64,000 nucleotides of DNA from Oenanthe sinensis. Taxonomy: Eukaryota; Streptophyta; Magnoliopsida; Apiales; Apiaceae. The position numbers and the translations under genes were made by a program. Positions 49,271-60,630 of the stretch are shown piece after piece; within the stretch, counting starts at the first letter, position 1; each line of letters starts with the position of its first letter. The notes beneath the pieces were generated by a model. The model was not told the DNA's origin and did not search any database. It saw nothing but the letters and a program-made list of their open reading frames with translations. Where the stretch lies: NCBI GenBank assembly GCA_028671895.1, contig CM053794.1:42238501-42302500 (forward strand), read 5' to 3'.

Positions 49271-51383
49271 AACAAAATGATAAGTGAGCAATGTGATGTC
49301 TTGACGAACAACTACCAATAACTTCAACTTTCCTTGGCATTTGTGATTTATTTATAGACTTGATCGAAATTATATATCGGGTAAGATTTTTGATTTAGCG
49401 GGTGATGATTCTGTTAAATCTTTTATTTTTAACTTAAGATTACATAATATCTTTACCTATTTTGTTTGATTTTATATTTATATGCAATATGAGAAAGTGA
49501 TATTATTGATTAGTCGCTGATTGGTAGTTTCCTTTCACAAAAATAGGAGTACAAACTAATTTTTATTTTAATATCAAACATTGACGTTTATTGAATTTTA
49601 ATTATATAAATTAATGAATAAATTCCAATGCATATATTCTCTAAACTAATTGCTAAAGTATCTGAGAGAGATTATTTGCTTTGCTCAAGTATCAATTATT
49701 TATGACATAGTAATTGGTAACTTAGGGCTTTGACATGGATAAGAGTACGAGGCAATATCCATCCATATAATTACTCTGATATTATTGTAATAATAACACT
49801 TTAATAATAAACTACCCTCTCTGTCCTAAATTAACTGTCTTATTTGACTTTTTTGTGGTCGATTTGACTTAAGTGACTGAAAATTAAAAATTATTTTTTT
49901 ATAATTTTAAAAAACTGAAAAAACATTTTAAAATAAATTAAATATACTTTTCAATGATATACTTTTTATAATTTTTTTAATTATGTATTATATATAATTT
50001 TCAGTCAAACTTGAGTCAATTTGACTTTTTTTTCTTTCATATAATTGATCTAATAATAATATAAGTTAAAATTATAAATTATGCAGGGAGATTTTAAGCA
50101 TAAGTTAAAAATGGGAGAAAAAAATGTGAGCCATGTTAAGTGTTGTAATTTTAATTTAAAATTTTGAAAGTGTAGTTTTACTAAAAGTCTAAAATATACG
50201 CTGCAATTACAAATTTACGGAAAATATTTTGGGCTACGCACTCTGTTGTTCTCTCCAAATTTAATCAACTGATCCGGCAACAATCCAAGCCCACCATCTT
50301 AGTTTCGTGTTTCAGTTTTTCTTTTCCTTTCTTCACAAAGCCACATCAAAAACATGATTCCTGCTGAATGTCAAGTTATAATTGTTTGAGAATAATAAGA
50401 TAATAAATAATAGAAATAAATATTGTCAAATAAAATTAAAAAATTAAAAAAAAAATCAGAAAAGTATCTCATATAACTTTAAACTATTGTTTAAATATTG
50501 CATACATATATTTTGCATATCTTAAAATTAAAATGAGGTTAGTTAAAGTAATTGTTTTAGAATTACAAGTTATACGAGTAATTAATTGTGCCATTTGGAC
50601 AAGGAGTTAATATATATTTTGATTGTCACTTCAACATTGCTTATATAAATATCACGGTTAAGATATATAAACATTATATATATAGTGTGACGTGTAAGAA
50701 GTTTCCAGTGAAACAATCAACGAACATGGAGAAAATAATGTTTTTCTAAGAAAAATGCGGATTAAATTGTATAAAAATATAATTTTTTAATATTATATGG
50801 CATTCTATATTGATATAGAATTTAAAATTTAAATTTTTTAAAATTATCATATCATCACTATTATAGCATCATTCAATAATATTTTGTTTACCTATAACAT
50901 TAGTCTAGAGGCTGTTAAGCTACAATATCTTTGCTTATTACATAATTAATTAATCACGCGTGTTCTTTTTACAAGCTTTAATATTGCTTTAAGCAACATA
51001 TACAAATTCGTGAGACAATAGAATGAGTACTATTTAGTTTTTATCGAAGAGACGCGTATTATTATTACTCTCTAAACTAAGGCATCAGATTTTCTAATTA
51101 ATCAGTGCTTAATTAGTCTAATTTTATTTTTCCCAACTGCTTTCTCTGCTATTTTCCACAACTAATTAGGTAGATTCCCTAGATATTAATACATGCATGT
51201 GGGTGTAATTGCGTTCTACTAAATTTTTATATTTGATTTTAAGAACAAGTAATTAATTATATTTGATATATAATGAAACATAAGAAAAATCAATCAATAT
51301 AAAAGAAAAGAAGAAATGCATGCATGATGCATCATGGGTGATTATAAGAACATATATACTACTCGAGTGTGAAACATATATGA
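49271..51383. other. Intergenic spacer with a decayed MITE-like sequence
   Basis: Around 49811-50060 the left part CTACCCTCTCTGTCCTAAATT and paired TTTGACTTTTTT-type words on opposite strands look like a worn Stowaway-type or similar MITE. The rest is AT-rich and has no gene. Confidence 0.5.
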
Positions 51384-52730
51384 TCACAACTTATCACACG
51401 GAGTAGGCATGAAAGACAAAGTCTGAGCTTTAAGATCATGAAGCACCATCATATTCTGCTGCTGCACATTCCCAAATATTGACATTCCCTGAGAACTTCC
51501 CATTGCCAAACACACCACTCCCATACTTGAATCCGCTATCATATAATTCTCAGCTGGCAAATCCAGACTCCCTCCATCAAAATGAAACAACAGTTTCGGA
51601 ACCTCCACGCTGTCTGCATTAGATGGCAACTTGAAACAGACCTCAAGTCCCATGGACCCTGAATCATCCACAGGCAACTTTGTTTGTGAAACAAACTCTT
51701 TTTTCATTTCATCAAATGCACTTTCTTCTAAGTAAGTAATAGTGGTGCCCGAATCAATGATCATGCCTCCGCTCCCATCTTCGTCGTTGAGTGCGAAAAC
51801 AGAATCATCAATTGATAGTTTGGTGTCACCGACCGTGATTCCTTTGAGTGAAAGATAATAAAACGAAGGATATGATGGATTTTTTATTAGTGGAGTTGAT
51901 ATCATTTTTCCGCTTGATTTTTTATTTTCACTTGCTACTGACCCCAAGAAAAGTGTACTAGTAGTACTTTCATCATCTATAGATGTCAAACAATACGAGA
52001 ACTTGGGCTCGTTCATTTGTGATATCAGGGACAGTGGCCCCCTCCCGAGCCCAACCAGGCCTGCACCCTGGCTGAACCCGCTGCCCTCATTATCCGAACC
52101 ACAACCGAAGCCAATATTAGGAACTGATACTTTGCCAAACGTGAACGTCTCGGTTGCCAGTGCGCCTTCTGTCGAAGATTGATCACCATATGTGTAAAGA
52201 TATACACATGCACTTTTACTTTTACTGCAAGTATACGTTGGTAAAGCTGTACAGAGTTTATTAGAACATGATATCTCCGAAAATGAAGATGATTTTGATG
52301 GATCAAATATCGGTGTGGACTGATCGAAACAATCAGCACAAGGCTTACATTGTGTCCATATTAGATCACTTCCTGTATCTAGTATGGCTGAATATGATTC
52401 TGCTGGAGTACCAATGGCTATGTCCATTAGATACTCACCATTTCCAGCATGTACTTTTGATTTAGCTGCTGATGTTGTTGTTGCAGCTGCCATAGAATAT
52501 GACATTGTGTTGAGTCTTTGTAGCCTGCTTTTTCCGCGCTTGATTGCTCGTTCGAAGAGCTGGGATTTGGTTAAATTTTTACCATAATCGCGGTGTTTTA
52601 AGGTGATTCGGAAGCCATATTTTTGGATGGGTTTATTTAGAGCACGTCTAGATGTTGAATATGCTGGTGATACGAAGAAAAGTATAGTTAATGACAGGGT
52701 TACAAAGATCAGAGTAGAAAGTGAACCCAT
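51384..52730 (-). CDS. Nepenthesin-like (A1B) aspartic protease, 448 aa, intronless
   Basis: One open frame with a signal peptide (about 1-25, ending SPAYS), a propeptide with basic segments to about residue 92, then the mature enzyme. The two catalytic motifs are DTGSD (Asp118) and DSGTT (Asp326). The nepenthesin-type Cys-rich insert runs about 128-160 (CKPCADCFDQSTPIFDPSKS), with further paired Cys to the end. YTYGD holds the flap tyrosine, and SIFGNVQQQNMMVLHDL is a strong family signature near the C-terminus. Length and absence of introns are normal for the CND41/nepenthesin-like group. It is probably secreted or vacuolar (apoplast) and may act in defence or protein turnover; the substrate is unknown. 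A TATATATATATA tract lies about 65-80 bases upstream of the ATG. Confidence 0.93.
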   Translation of the reverse strand: MGSLSTLIFVTLSLTILFFVSPAYSTSRRALNKPIQKYGFRITLKHRDYGKNLTKSQLFERAIKRGKSRLQRLNTMSYSMAAATTTSAAKSKVHAGNGEYLMDIAIGTPAESYSAILDTGSDLIWTQCKPCADCFDQSTPIFDPSKSSSFSEISCSNKLCTALPTYTCSKSKSACVYLYTYGDQSSTEGALATETFTFGKVSVPNIGFGCGSDNEGSGFSQGAGLVGLGRGPLSLISQMNEPKFSYCLTSIDDESTTSTLFLGSVASENKKSSGKMISTPLIKNPSYPSFYYLSLKGITVGDTKLSIDDSVFALNDEDGSGGMIIDSGTTITYLEESAFDEMKKEFVSQTKLPVDDSGSMGLEVCFKLPSNADSVEVPKLLFHFDGGSLDLPAENYMIADSSMGVVCLAMGSSQGMSIFGNVQQQNMMVLHDLKAQTLSFMPTPCDKL

Positions 52731-54217
52731 GGTTTCTGAAGATTGATAGTAAAGGAGAGGGTGCTTGTGATTAAGTGGGTTGTGTAAGAAATTGAATATA
52801 TATATATATAACTAAGTGGAAGAAGAGGTCTTTGAGTACAGTGTTAGAACGTACGTAACGTGATTGCCAAAAAAGTGGGAGAAAATAGAGGGTCTGATGA
52901 CTATTTATCAAGACCAAGGATACATACATGACACAACCCGTGTGAAAGAATATACCTGTAATTATTTATGAAAACACTTATACATGATATAATTATTCAT
53001 ATCTATAAATTTAGATAATTAAAAAAATGTTATTATAAATTCAAAGACAGGTGATACTTGGAGCTTTCTCACCACTTTGTAGTTTTTAGCATGGTATTGT
53101 TGAGTGTTGGTTTAAATTTAATCTGCTTTATTTTTTGGGTGTGGGGTGAGAATAATAATCATAATAGGTCAGAAACTTGGTTGAGAAACAAATTTGATGT
53201 GCTTAAAATACCTACTTATTTTCCTTATCACAATGATAAAAGAATAGGACTTTACAGCCTGCAACTCGATAGCTCGATTGGAATTATTAATTTAAAATTC
53301 TATCCAGTTGTGATCATTAAAGATAAAAGAGAATGATGAACTATTTCTGATTTTTAATTTTAAATTTAAGATCCGAAATGACTAAACTATTGATCCGGAT
53401 CTATATATAGCACAGTTTTTCAGGGTAAAATTTGTTTAAAGATGTTGAAATAAGGAGACGAGAATCGTGGAGATATATTATAGTCATTTCAGATGTGGTG
53501 GGTGGCCTGATTTGTTTACCAATAACAAGACACCACAACATGGACGATTCACGAATTGGCTTGTTTATATATCACGCATTGTTGACAACAAGAAGATAGT
53601 TCAAGGGTGACAGTCTATATATATTTTTTGTTTCAATTAGGTAAAAAGTAATACGTCTAGTATAGTTTTATCAATATGTTCCTGTGGTCTAAAAGAACAT
53701 CTATGGAATTCCACATATAAAAGGAGTGCTTTACTATTAGAACATGTCGTGCAACAATAAAGAAAACGAAACTCACACCAAAGATACAAGTCATAAGTTG
53801 CTTCTAGTTACAAGTCATATGCATCAGAATATTTCCTACCCCTTGATATGGAGGTTTTATATATAGTTATGCGATAGCCACGCTTTCTATTGTATAAGTA
53901 TTATCATTAGAGATGCGCATAACAAAATTATTTAAAGCAAAAGCACTAAAGCAGTAGCAAACTAGTAATCACAAGTGGAAACCATGGTCACCAACTATTT
54001 CAATAAAAGTATCTACACTTAGTGCACTAAATTTGATAAAAATGAATGACAAGTACTACTCTTCTGAGGTGCTTAGAAAGGAAACCTGAGGATTATGAAA
54101 TCTTGCAATCTTAGTATACAATGATTACCAAAAATGAACACAACAAAATAAGGAAGAGAGGCTATAGGAATCAAAATGACCAAGATAGCCCCCGTCAAAT
54201 CATATGCAATGTCGCAC
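52731..54217. other. Spacer between the aspartic protease and Rab7 genes
   Basis: Holds the protease promoter, an open frame at 53058-53336 without recognisable domains, and the Rab7 3' UTR. No repeat is recognised. Confidence 0.55.
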
Positions 54218-57200
54218 TTAACACGCACAACCACCTCTTTGCTCTGTTTCCGTAACAGCATCAGGGATGCCCTGGAAGTATCTGCAGTCATAATAGGAAT
54301 GACATTACTGAATCACTCAGATATATTGTACATATACAAGAGCCAATAACATGAGTGAGCAAGTCATTTTAAAAAGACAGAAGAAAAAATAACATGAAAC
54401 CGGCTTGTAAACTCTACTCCCTTGTGTCCATACCACCATTTAACTGAAGTTAAAAAAAACTACTTTGAGATGGCCATACTATACACGAATAAGATTATAT
54501 AAACTACATTCATTCCCCGATCACTAACAAAAGCATGACTTTACATCTATATTACTGAAAAGACAATAGCTTAATATAGGAAGCAGCATAGCAGACATTG
54601 CCACACAACATTCAGTAAAAGTAAGACTATGCATAATGCAGAGCAACAGGCCTTTTCACTGGAAAATTTGATTCTGAAAAATATCTCAAGGGAGATATTA
54701 TCATTTCTAATTTTCTATCATTATAAGTGATCGAAGGCCATCGATCATATATATGAATTTGCAACTTGGCTCCCTACAGAGAGAATAATATTGAAAAGCT
54801 TAATATGTATTACTTATCCTACACGAAATCCACTATGGCCTTGATAACTGTACAAGAAAAAAAATTGACACCAAAAACAATATATTTATTCTACAATTTC
54901 ATACGAAGATAAATATGTAGTATTGTGTCTGTCAAAAAATTATCAATATAGGAACTTACATATCCTGATCATGCTCATTGGCTAAGGCTGATTTGGCAAT
55001 AGAAAGAAATGCAGCATCAACATTGTAGTCTTCTTTTGCAGATGTCTCGAAGTAAGGGATGTTCCCTTTTGAAGCACACCAGTCCTTAGCCTTCTTCTCA
55101 GAAACCTGTACTCAGATGCAATACAATAATAAGGGACTATTGGTCGCCGATACCAAAGTAGATATTTTCTGACATATTACATTCAAAACCTTACCACTCT
55201 GCTATTTCCACCATCTATATCAATCTTGTTTCCAAGCAATATAAAAGGGAACGTCTTGGGGTCAGCTGGATTTGCCTACAATTAGAATGTAGAATGATAC
55301 TAACTAATCAGTAGAAGGAGACTTTCTAACATTGAAGGGGACCTAACATGTGCATGTAAGTAAGCTAAATAGCCACAATAGGACCTAATACCTAATATGT
55401 GCATGTCAGCGTGTAACATAATAATTTTTTTTTGGGGGGGAGAGGGGGGGAGGGGATTATGCACAGGTATTTGGAGTTTCAATTGAAAGAAGGAAGCATT
55501 TAAGATATTTATTTCCTGTTTCTGACTATATATGAATTGGTCTTAGATCAGCTGCAATCCTACCTACTACATACAACATTATATTACATTAAATCTATTC
55601 ATTTTGAGCATAATAAATTTCATTCTGACTTGCATTCTCTGCAATCTATTAAGGTTTGCGGGATAAAATTCATATTGGCATAGAAGATGTACCAGGTGAC
55701 AACTTATAGAGTATAGAATGGTTTGAATCTAATGTAGGAACACAATTTGTTAATAAACCTGTTTCAGAAATTCTTCATGCCAATTCTCAAGAGTATCAAA
55801 TGACCTCATGACATTTACATCATATACTAGAACACAGCAATCTGCTCCTCTATAAAATGCAACCCCGAGACTTTGAAATCTCTCTTGCCCAGCAGTGTCC
55901 CATATCTGCTGACACAAATGTAATTGATTACCAGCAGAAAAACATAACCAACATCTAGCATATATGTAAATGTATATATGTAATGTATATGTAAATACAT
56001 TATACATAAATATGTGTAGAAAAAGTTACAAAAGAGGTAGGAGAACCCACCTGTAGAGTAACGATCCTGTCATCAATTTGCAATTCTTTGGTGACAAAAT
56101 CAGCTCCGATAGTAGCTTTGTATTGCTGGCTGAATTTTTTGTGTACATATCTAGATAGAGTCAAAGAGGCACAGTGCTAATTTACAATACCATGATAAAC
56201 ATCCCCGATCTAATGTTTGCACTTGACCACTATAATATATAGGACTCAGATGACTGTTCGTTCAGTTTTTTAGTAACTAGTCAGAATTACCCACATAACA
56301 AGTTAAAAACTACAAGTCTCAATCGTGTGTGGGATACACAGTACAAAGTAGATTTCAGAACAAAAATTTGAGATACAGCATGGTTCTTATAATCACATCC
56401 AAATTTTCAACTATTCTCTTATCAACAAACAAACAATTTTAACAAAGGTACTCGAGTTACATATTAATACTCTTCTATATACTAAACAGTAAACCCTGTG
56501 AGCTAAACAACTTTAGTATATACTCTATAACAGTAAACACTGTTTACTACCTCAATGTCCTCAAGTAACATAGCATATCATAAAGACATAGAATATCATA
56601 CTCTCTCATATCGAAATTATAAGCCGTTTTGATTTTTGTCCGTAGTCTAAGGTGACTAAACAATATAATTGCACAATTCTTTTTTATTTCTTCTTTTTGC
56701 ATAAAATCCGATCCTGAATTTTTACTTAAACTAAAAAATACAAAAAATTAAAATGTACAAGTAATATCTATACGCACCTTACATTTCATGTGCAATAGTC
56801 GAAACAACTTGCATTTCTTTGGAACAAGTACATATATATCACTTCATATTCATGTACATTCCGCAAGTACCTAAGATATAACCTAGACAAAAACCGCCTA
56901 ATCCTCGATAATAACTTCGAAACTAAATTCAAACAAATTCAAGCTCCGCAATTATCGACAACTCAAATTCCTAACTACATAAACTCGCAAACAACGATCT
57001 CACAAAAATTCAGGAACAAAATCAAATAAAAAACAAATCATAGATAGAATCAACATTACAGATCTATTAAATTAAAAGGATACTGATTCATCAATGAAGT
57101 TTTACCAACCCTGACAATACACAAACACGATCAAAATTCAAGTAATACAACACTCAAATTAATCAAAAACAAAATAATTAGTTTAATAATTAAAAATACT

Positions 57201-57256
57201 CACCCGCTGTCGCCGAGAACGATGACTTTGAGAAGAGTGCGTCTCCTTATCGACAT
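54218..57256 (-). CDS. RABG3: Rab7-type small GTPase (RABG3 group), 205 aa, seven exons
   Basis: Exons: 57204-57256, 57084-57110 (27 nt), 56051-56150, 55759-55905, 55195-55275, 54960-55105, 54218-54281; total 618 nt. Guanine-nucleotide motifs are complete: P-loop GDSGVGKTS (about 15-23, split between exons 1 and 2), switch I YKATIGADF, switch II WDTAGQERFQSLG, NKID and ETSAK. The protein ends GGCAC, a CxC double-geranylgeranylation signal. The ending YFQGIPDAVTETEQRGGCAC is that of RABG3a/b as I remember them. It acts in late-endosome and vacuole traffic on the prevacuolar and tonoplast membranes. Introns are of ordinary size. A G-rich tract at about 55432-55456 lies in intron 5. Confidence 0.93.
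55432..55456 (+). repeat. G-rich tract in a Rab7 intron
   Basis: Runs of eight, eight and four G separated by single A or AGA, after a T9 run. It could form a G-quadruplex. Confidence 0.75.
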
Positions 57257-58451
57257 CGCTGAGTAGTAGATGTTTCAATTTTGAATCGGAAAGCGTAGAT
57301 GATGACTGTAAGTATATTTTATATGTATATATAAACGAAAAGAGGATCTGTTAGAGAAAGGAGCGCCAATTTCGATATATGTATGTGTGTGTATTAGTAT
57401 TTGTTTTCCGGTATTAACTATGTGAGCATTTTGTTAAAGTATCAAACTATCAGAATAATTGCAGTCTCCATAAATGAAAATGCTTGTGGATTGAAAAAAA
57501 ATGATTTATTTATTAAAATTATAAATATACAATTTTAGTTACAGTACAATCGTCAAAAAAAAATATTAAGCTTACAAATGTTATTCATTTATTCATCACA
57601 ATTTTATTATGGGTTATGATATATACACACTCAAAATTTATTCTTGCAGACCATATTCATGTACTTTACTAAATTATTCTTATTATATCTTATATTAAAT
57701 ATTCAATTCTTTTATTAAACAGGTACAATTTCTTCTTCTTCATTACGATATAATTTAATTGTAATAAATTTTTTAATTTTATATTATTAAAGCATAACTT
57801 ATAATTATTTATTATTACTATTTTTATAAAATAAAATATAAGTATATATGAACAAGTCTAACAAATAGATAAAATTATTATACATTTTTTCAGTTCTAGA
57901 TAATAATAATTTAGTCACACAAGTCTATAATATATTTTAATATTTAACTATTAATTTGAAAATATATTCAATAAAAATTAGTTTCATTAAAGATAAATTA
58001 TTGAAAATAGTTTTGTTCAGAAGTTTTCAACGTTAAAAAATTATTAAAATCAATGTTATTTATAAAATAATCATAATAATATATATATTATTTTAGTAAT
58101 AAATTATTTATTCTTGATTTTTGTTAGTAGCATTTTGTTACTTAAATAAGTTTACGCATTATTCTTTATGAAATGTAGTAATTATTTTTTAAATTATATT
58201 TCATAGTAGATTAGAAATATATGTAATAAAATTTAATTAAATATATGAATATTAGAATTAGAATTATTTTTTCAAATTGACAAATTAATATAATTTTTAT
58301 TATTTAAAAATGTGTTGTGAATATTAGAAAAATGCAAATGAAGTCGTGATGGTAAAAAAATATATTATATTGAATAAATGTCATATGTAATCTAGGGTTA
58401 TTTTAGTCTCATTACAAATAAGGATGTGCAAGAATAAATTTAGAGTGTACA
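57257..58451. other. Rab7 promoter and very AT-rich spacer
   Basis: The first 150 bases are the Rab7 leader and promoter. The remainder is very AT-rich with no gene recognised up to the TRIM array. Confidence 0.6.
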
Positions 58452-59304
58452 TGTAACACTCCAGTCCCATGTCGAGTAGATTGAGATTATGGGCTATCTG
58501 TTATGCCTGACGAGGACATCAGGAATTTAAGTGGAGGAGTTTGTAACACCTCAGTCCCACATCGAGTAGATTGGGATAATTTGTTCAGTATATAAATAAA
58601 AGTACTACTACTAAGTGTACCAACAAATCATGATCTTTTGGGGGCCTGTGGTGGGCTTGTGGATTACCCAAGTTGTTGCATTTTGGCTAGTTTACTTTGC
58701 GCTTATTTCGGATTCGGAAGTCGGGACTTGACCCGATTTTTGAAAAAGACTCGGGATTTGACCCGGGTTGTCACATATGGTATTCGAGCCAACTCTCGAA
58801 ATCTTGATTCGTCAAGTTGCCGGAGGTGGGGACACAAAGGCTGGTGGTATGGACAGAGGTCCGGAGGTGGGGACACGAAACTAGCCAGTATTATCCCACA
58901 ATGGCTAGAGAGGTACGATCTGGGCCTATGAGCTATCTGTTCGGCCTGACGAGGACGTCAGGAATTTAAGTGGGGGAGTTTGTAACACCTCAGTCCCACA
59001 TCGAGTAGATTGGGATTATGGGGTATCTGTTCGGCCTGACGAGGACGTCAAGAATTTAAGTGAGGGAGTTTGTAACACCCCTGTCCCACATCGAGTAGAT
59101 GAGGATAATTTGTTCAGTATATAAGTAAAAGTACTACTACTAAGGGCACCAACAAATCATGATCTTTTGGGGGCCTGTGGTGGGCATGTGGATTACCCAA
59201 GTTGTTGTATTTGGGCCAGTTTACTTTGCGTTTATTTCGGATTCGAAAGTCGGGACTTAACCCGATTTTTGAAAAATACTCGGGATTTGACCCGGGTTGT
59301 CACA
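58452..59304 (+). mobile_element. Rearranged TRIM (terminal-repeat retrotransposon in miniature) array
   Basis: Layout: a 90-bp truncated unit (58452-58541); a full 234-bp LTR (58542-58775); an internal region with primer-binding-site sequence at 58778-58791 (TGGTATTCGAGCCA, close to the initiator-Met tRNA complement); a polypurine tract AAGTGGGGGAG just before 58980; a second 90-bp truncated unit (58981-59070); and a second full 234-bp LTR (59071-59304). LTRs begin TGTAACACC and end GGGTTGTCACA. Flanks GTACA and ATACA match 4/5 as a target duplication. No gag/pol coding is present, as expected for a TRIM. The two 90-bp units share a structure (about 40 bp of LTR start joined to the internal 3' end and polypurine tract), which points to recombination between copies. 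Confidence 0.85.
58554..58597 (+). promoter_or_regulatory. snRNA-type upstream element plus TATA in TRIM LTR
   Basis: GTCCCACATCG at 58554-58564 equals the plant U-snRNA upstream sequence element (RTCCCACATCG), and TATATAAAT follows at 58589-58597 with 24 bases between. The same pair is conserved in the last LTR. In plants this element serves snRNA genes; the closer spacing of about three helical turns, centre to centre, is the Pol III form by recall. Confidence 0.6.
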
Positions 59305-60630
59305 ATACATATATCACAACTCTTTTATTATATACTCCCTATGTCCCCAGTTACTTGTCCACATTGTTTTTTTGTAATCGAACTAACTAATTTTTTTACT
59401 GCAATTTAAAAATAATATATAATTAAAAAAAAAATAAAAATTTATATTATCAGAATCTATATATAATCTACTTTAAAAAATATTTTTTTAATTTTTTAAA
59501 TTATAAAAGAACAATTTTTAATTTGTAATAAAAAATTAATCAATTTGACCGCAAAAAGTCAAAAAAAACATGTAAATGTGAACGAAGGGAATAATTAATA
59601 AATTGATGGATGTGACTTATAATTAATGTGTTATCTTTATTCTTTGCAAGACCCCAACGGCCCAAACAATTAATTAATTTTCAAGTCGGCAGATGTGTAG
59701 GTCACGGTCCCGCAAATTTGATCCAAATTGGCCAATTTTATGGAAATGTAGAGTTTTGTTTTGTGTGATATTAACTCATATAATATGAAATACTAGAATT
59801 GTTAACTAACATGTTGAAAAATGGCTCCATTGTCTATTTAATTAGTTTTTTTCATATAATTTGTATTTATTTTTTAGGTCTGTAGCTGCATAAGGAATTA
59901 AAAATATGCCATCTATTAACCATGAGGTTGTTGAGAAATAACTAGTGGCAATTATAGAGAAGAAAAATGACAGTGTGTGGGGTTAACTCAGAGTGTGATG
60001 TAGCACCGGGCTCATAAGAATGAATCAGATGTCATGATGACTTGGTTTGAATGTTCCTGATGCTGAGGAGAAATCTGCACAATACTTTGGAGAGCAGTTA
60101 CTTATTCTAAAGTAAATTTGAATGGTCACAGTCTATATGCAAGAAATGAATACAGGGGAAGCGTTGAAAAGAATGCATGGCCAGAAAAAGCATACATGAT
60201 AATAAGGATATACAGTGGGATTGTGATAGTGTTAGTATGAGACTAATTTTCAATGTACTGTAAGTTTTTAAGCATGTTGGAATGAATGTGCATTAAACAT
60301 CATGCAAATGCAATAGACGAAAGTGAAGTTTTTAATGTCTTTCTGTTGAGCTTCTAAATTGTAGTCTGCAAGAATGTGCAAGGAGAACAAATGAAACGGC
60401 AGGATTCAGGAAGCAATTGAATACAAGAAAGTGGTTAGTTGAATATTTTTGCATTTTAGTGTTTTTGATTTTTGAACATATGCTACTAACGATTATATAA
60501 TTTCGAGCACATCGAAATCGTAAAATTTTACACAAGCTGTTCAAAATACATCTCTATTTAAACTCAAGACCTCTGCTAGATTCCACAAGTTCACAACAAA
60601 TTCTAATTATTAAGGCTAAGCGTGAAAAAC
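59305..60630. other. Spacer with a Stowaway-like MITE
   Basis: The MITE is at about 59334-59593. The rest is AT-rich and contains no recognised gene up to the protease pseudogene. Confidence 0.55.
59334..59593. mobile_element. Stowaway-like MITE
   Basis: The left end is ACTCCCTATGTCCCCAGTTA and the right end, reverse complemented, ATTCCCTTCGTTCACATTTA. An A/T-rich interior with paired TTTTTTT/AAAAAAA segments sits between, with TA on both flanks. The form is typical of the plant Stowaway group, with diverged ends. Confidence 0.6.

Noticed and set aside
53058..53336. 92-codon plus-strand frame between protease and Rab7
   Set aside because: Starts at a non-ATG codon and has a hydrophobic patch but no domain or homologue I recognise.
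58554..58640. A genuine U6 or U3 snRNA gene downstream of the USE and TATA
   Set aside because: No snRNA-like sequence follows (no U6 5' end or U3 boxes); the motifs sit in TRIM LTRs with tRNA-Met primer site and polypurine tract.
58638..59409. Open frames MGACGGLVDYPSCC... occurring twice
   Set aside because: Both are translations of the two LTR copies and start at TTG; not proteins.
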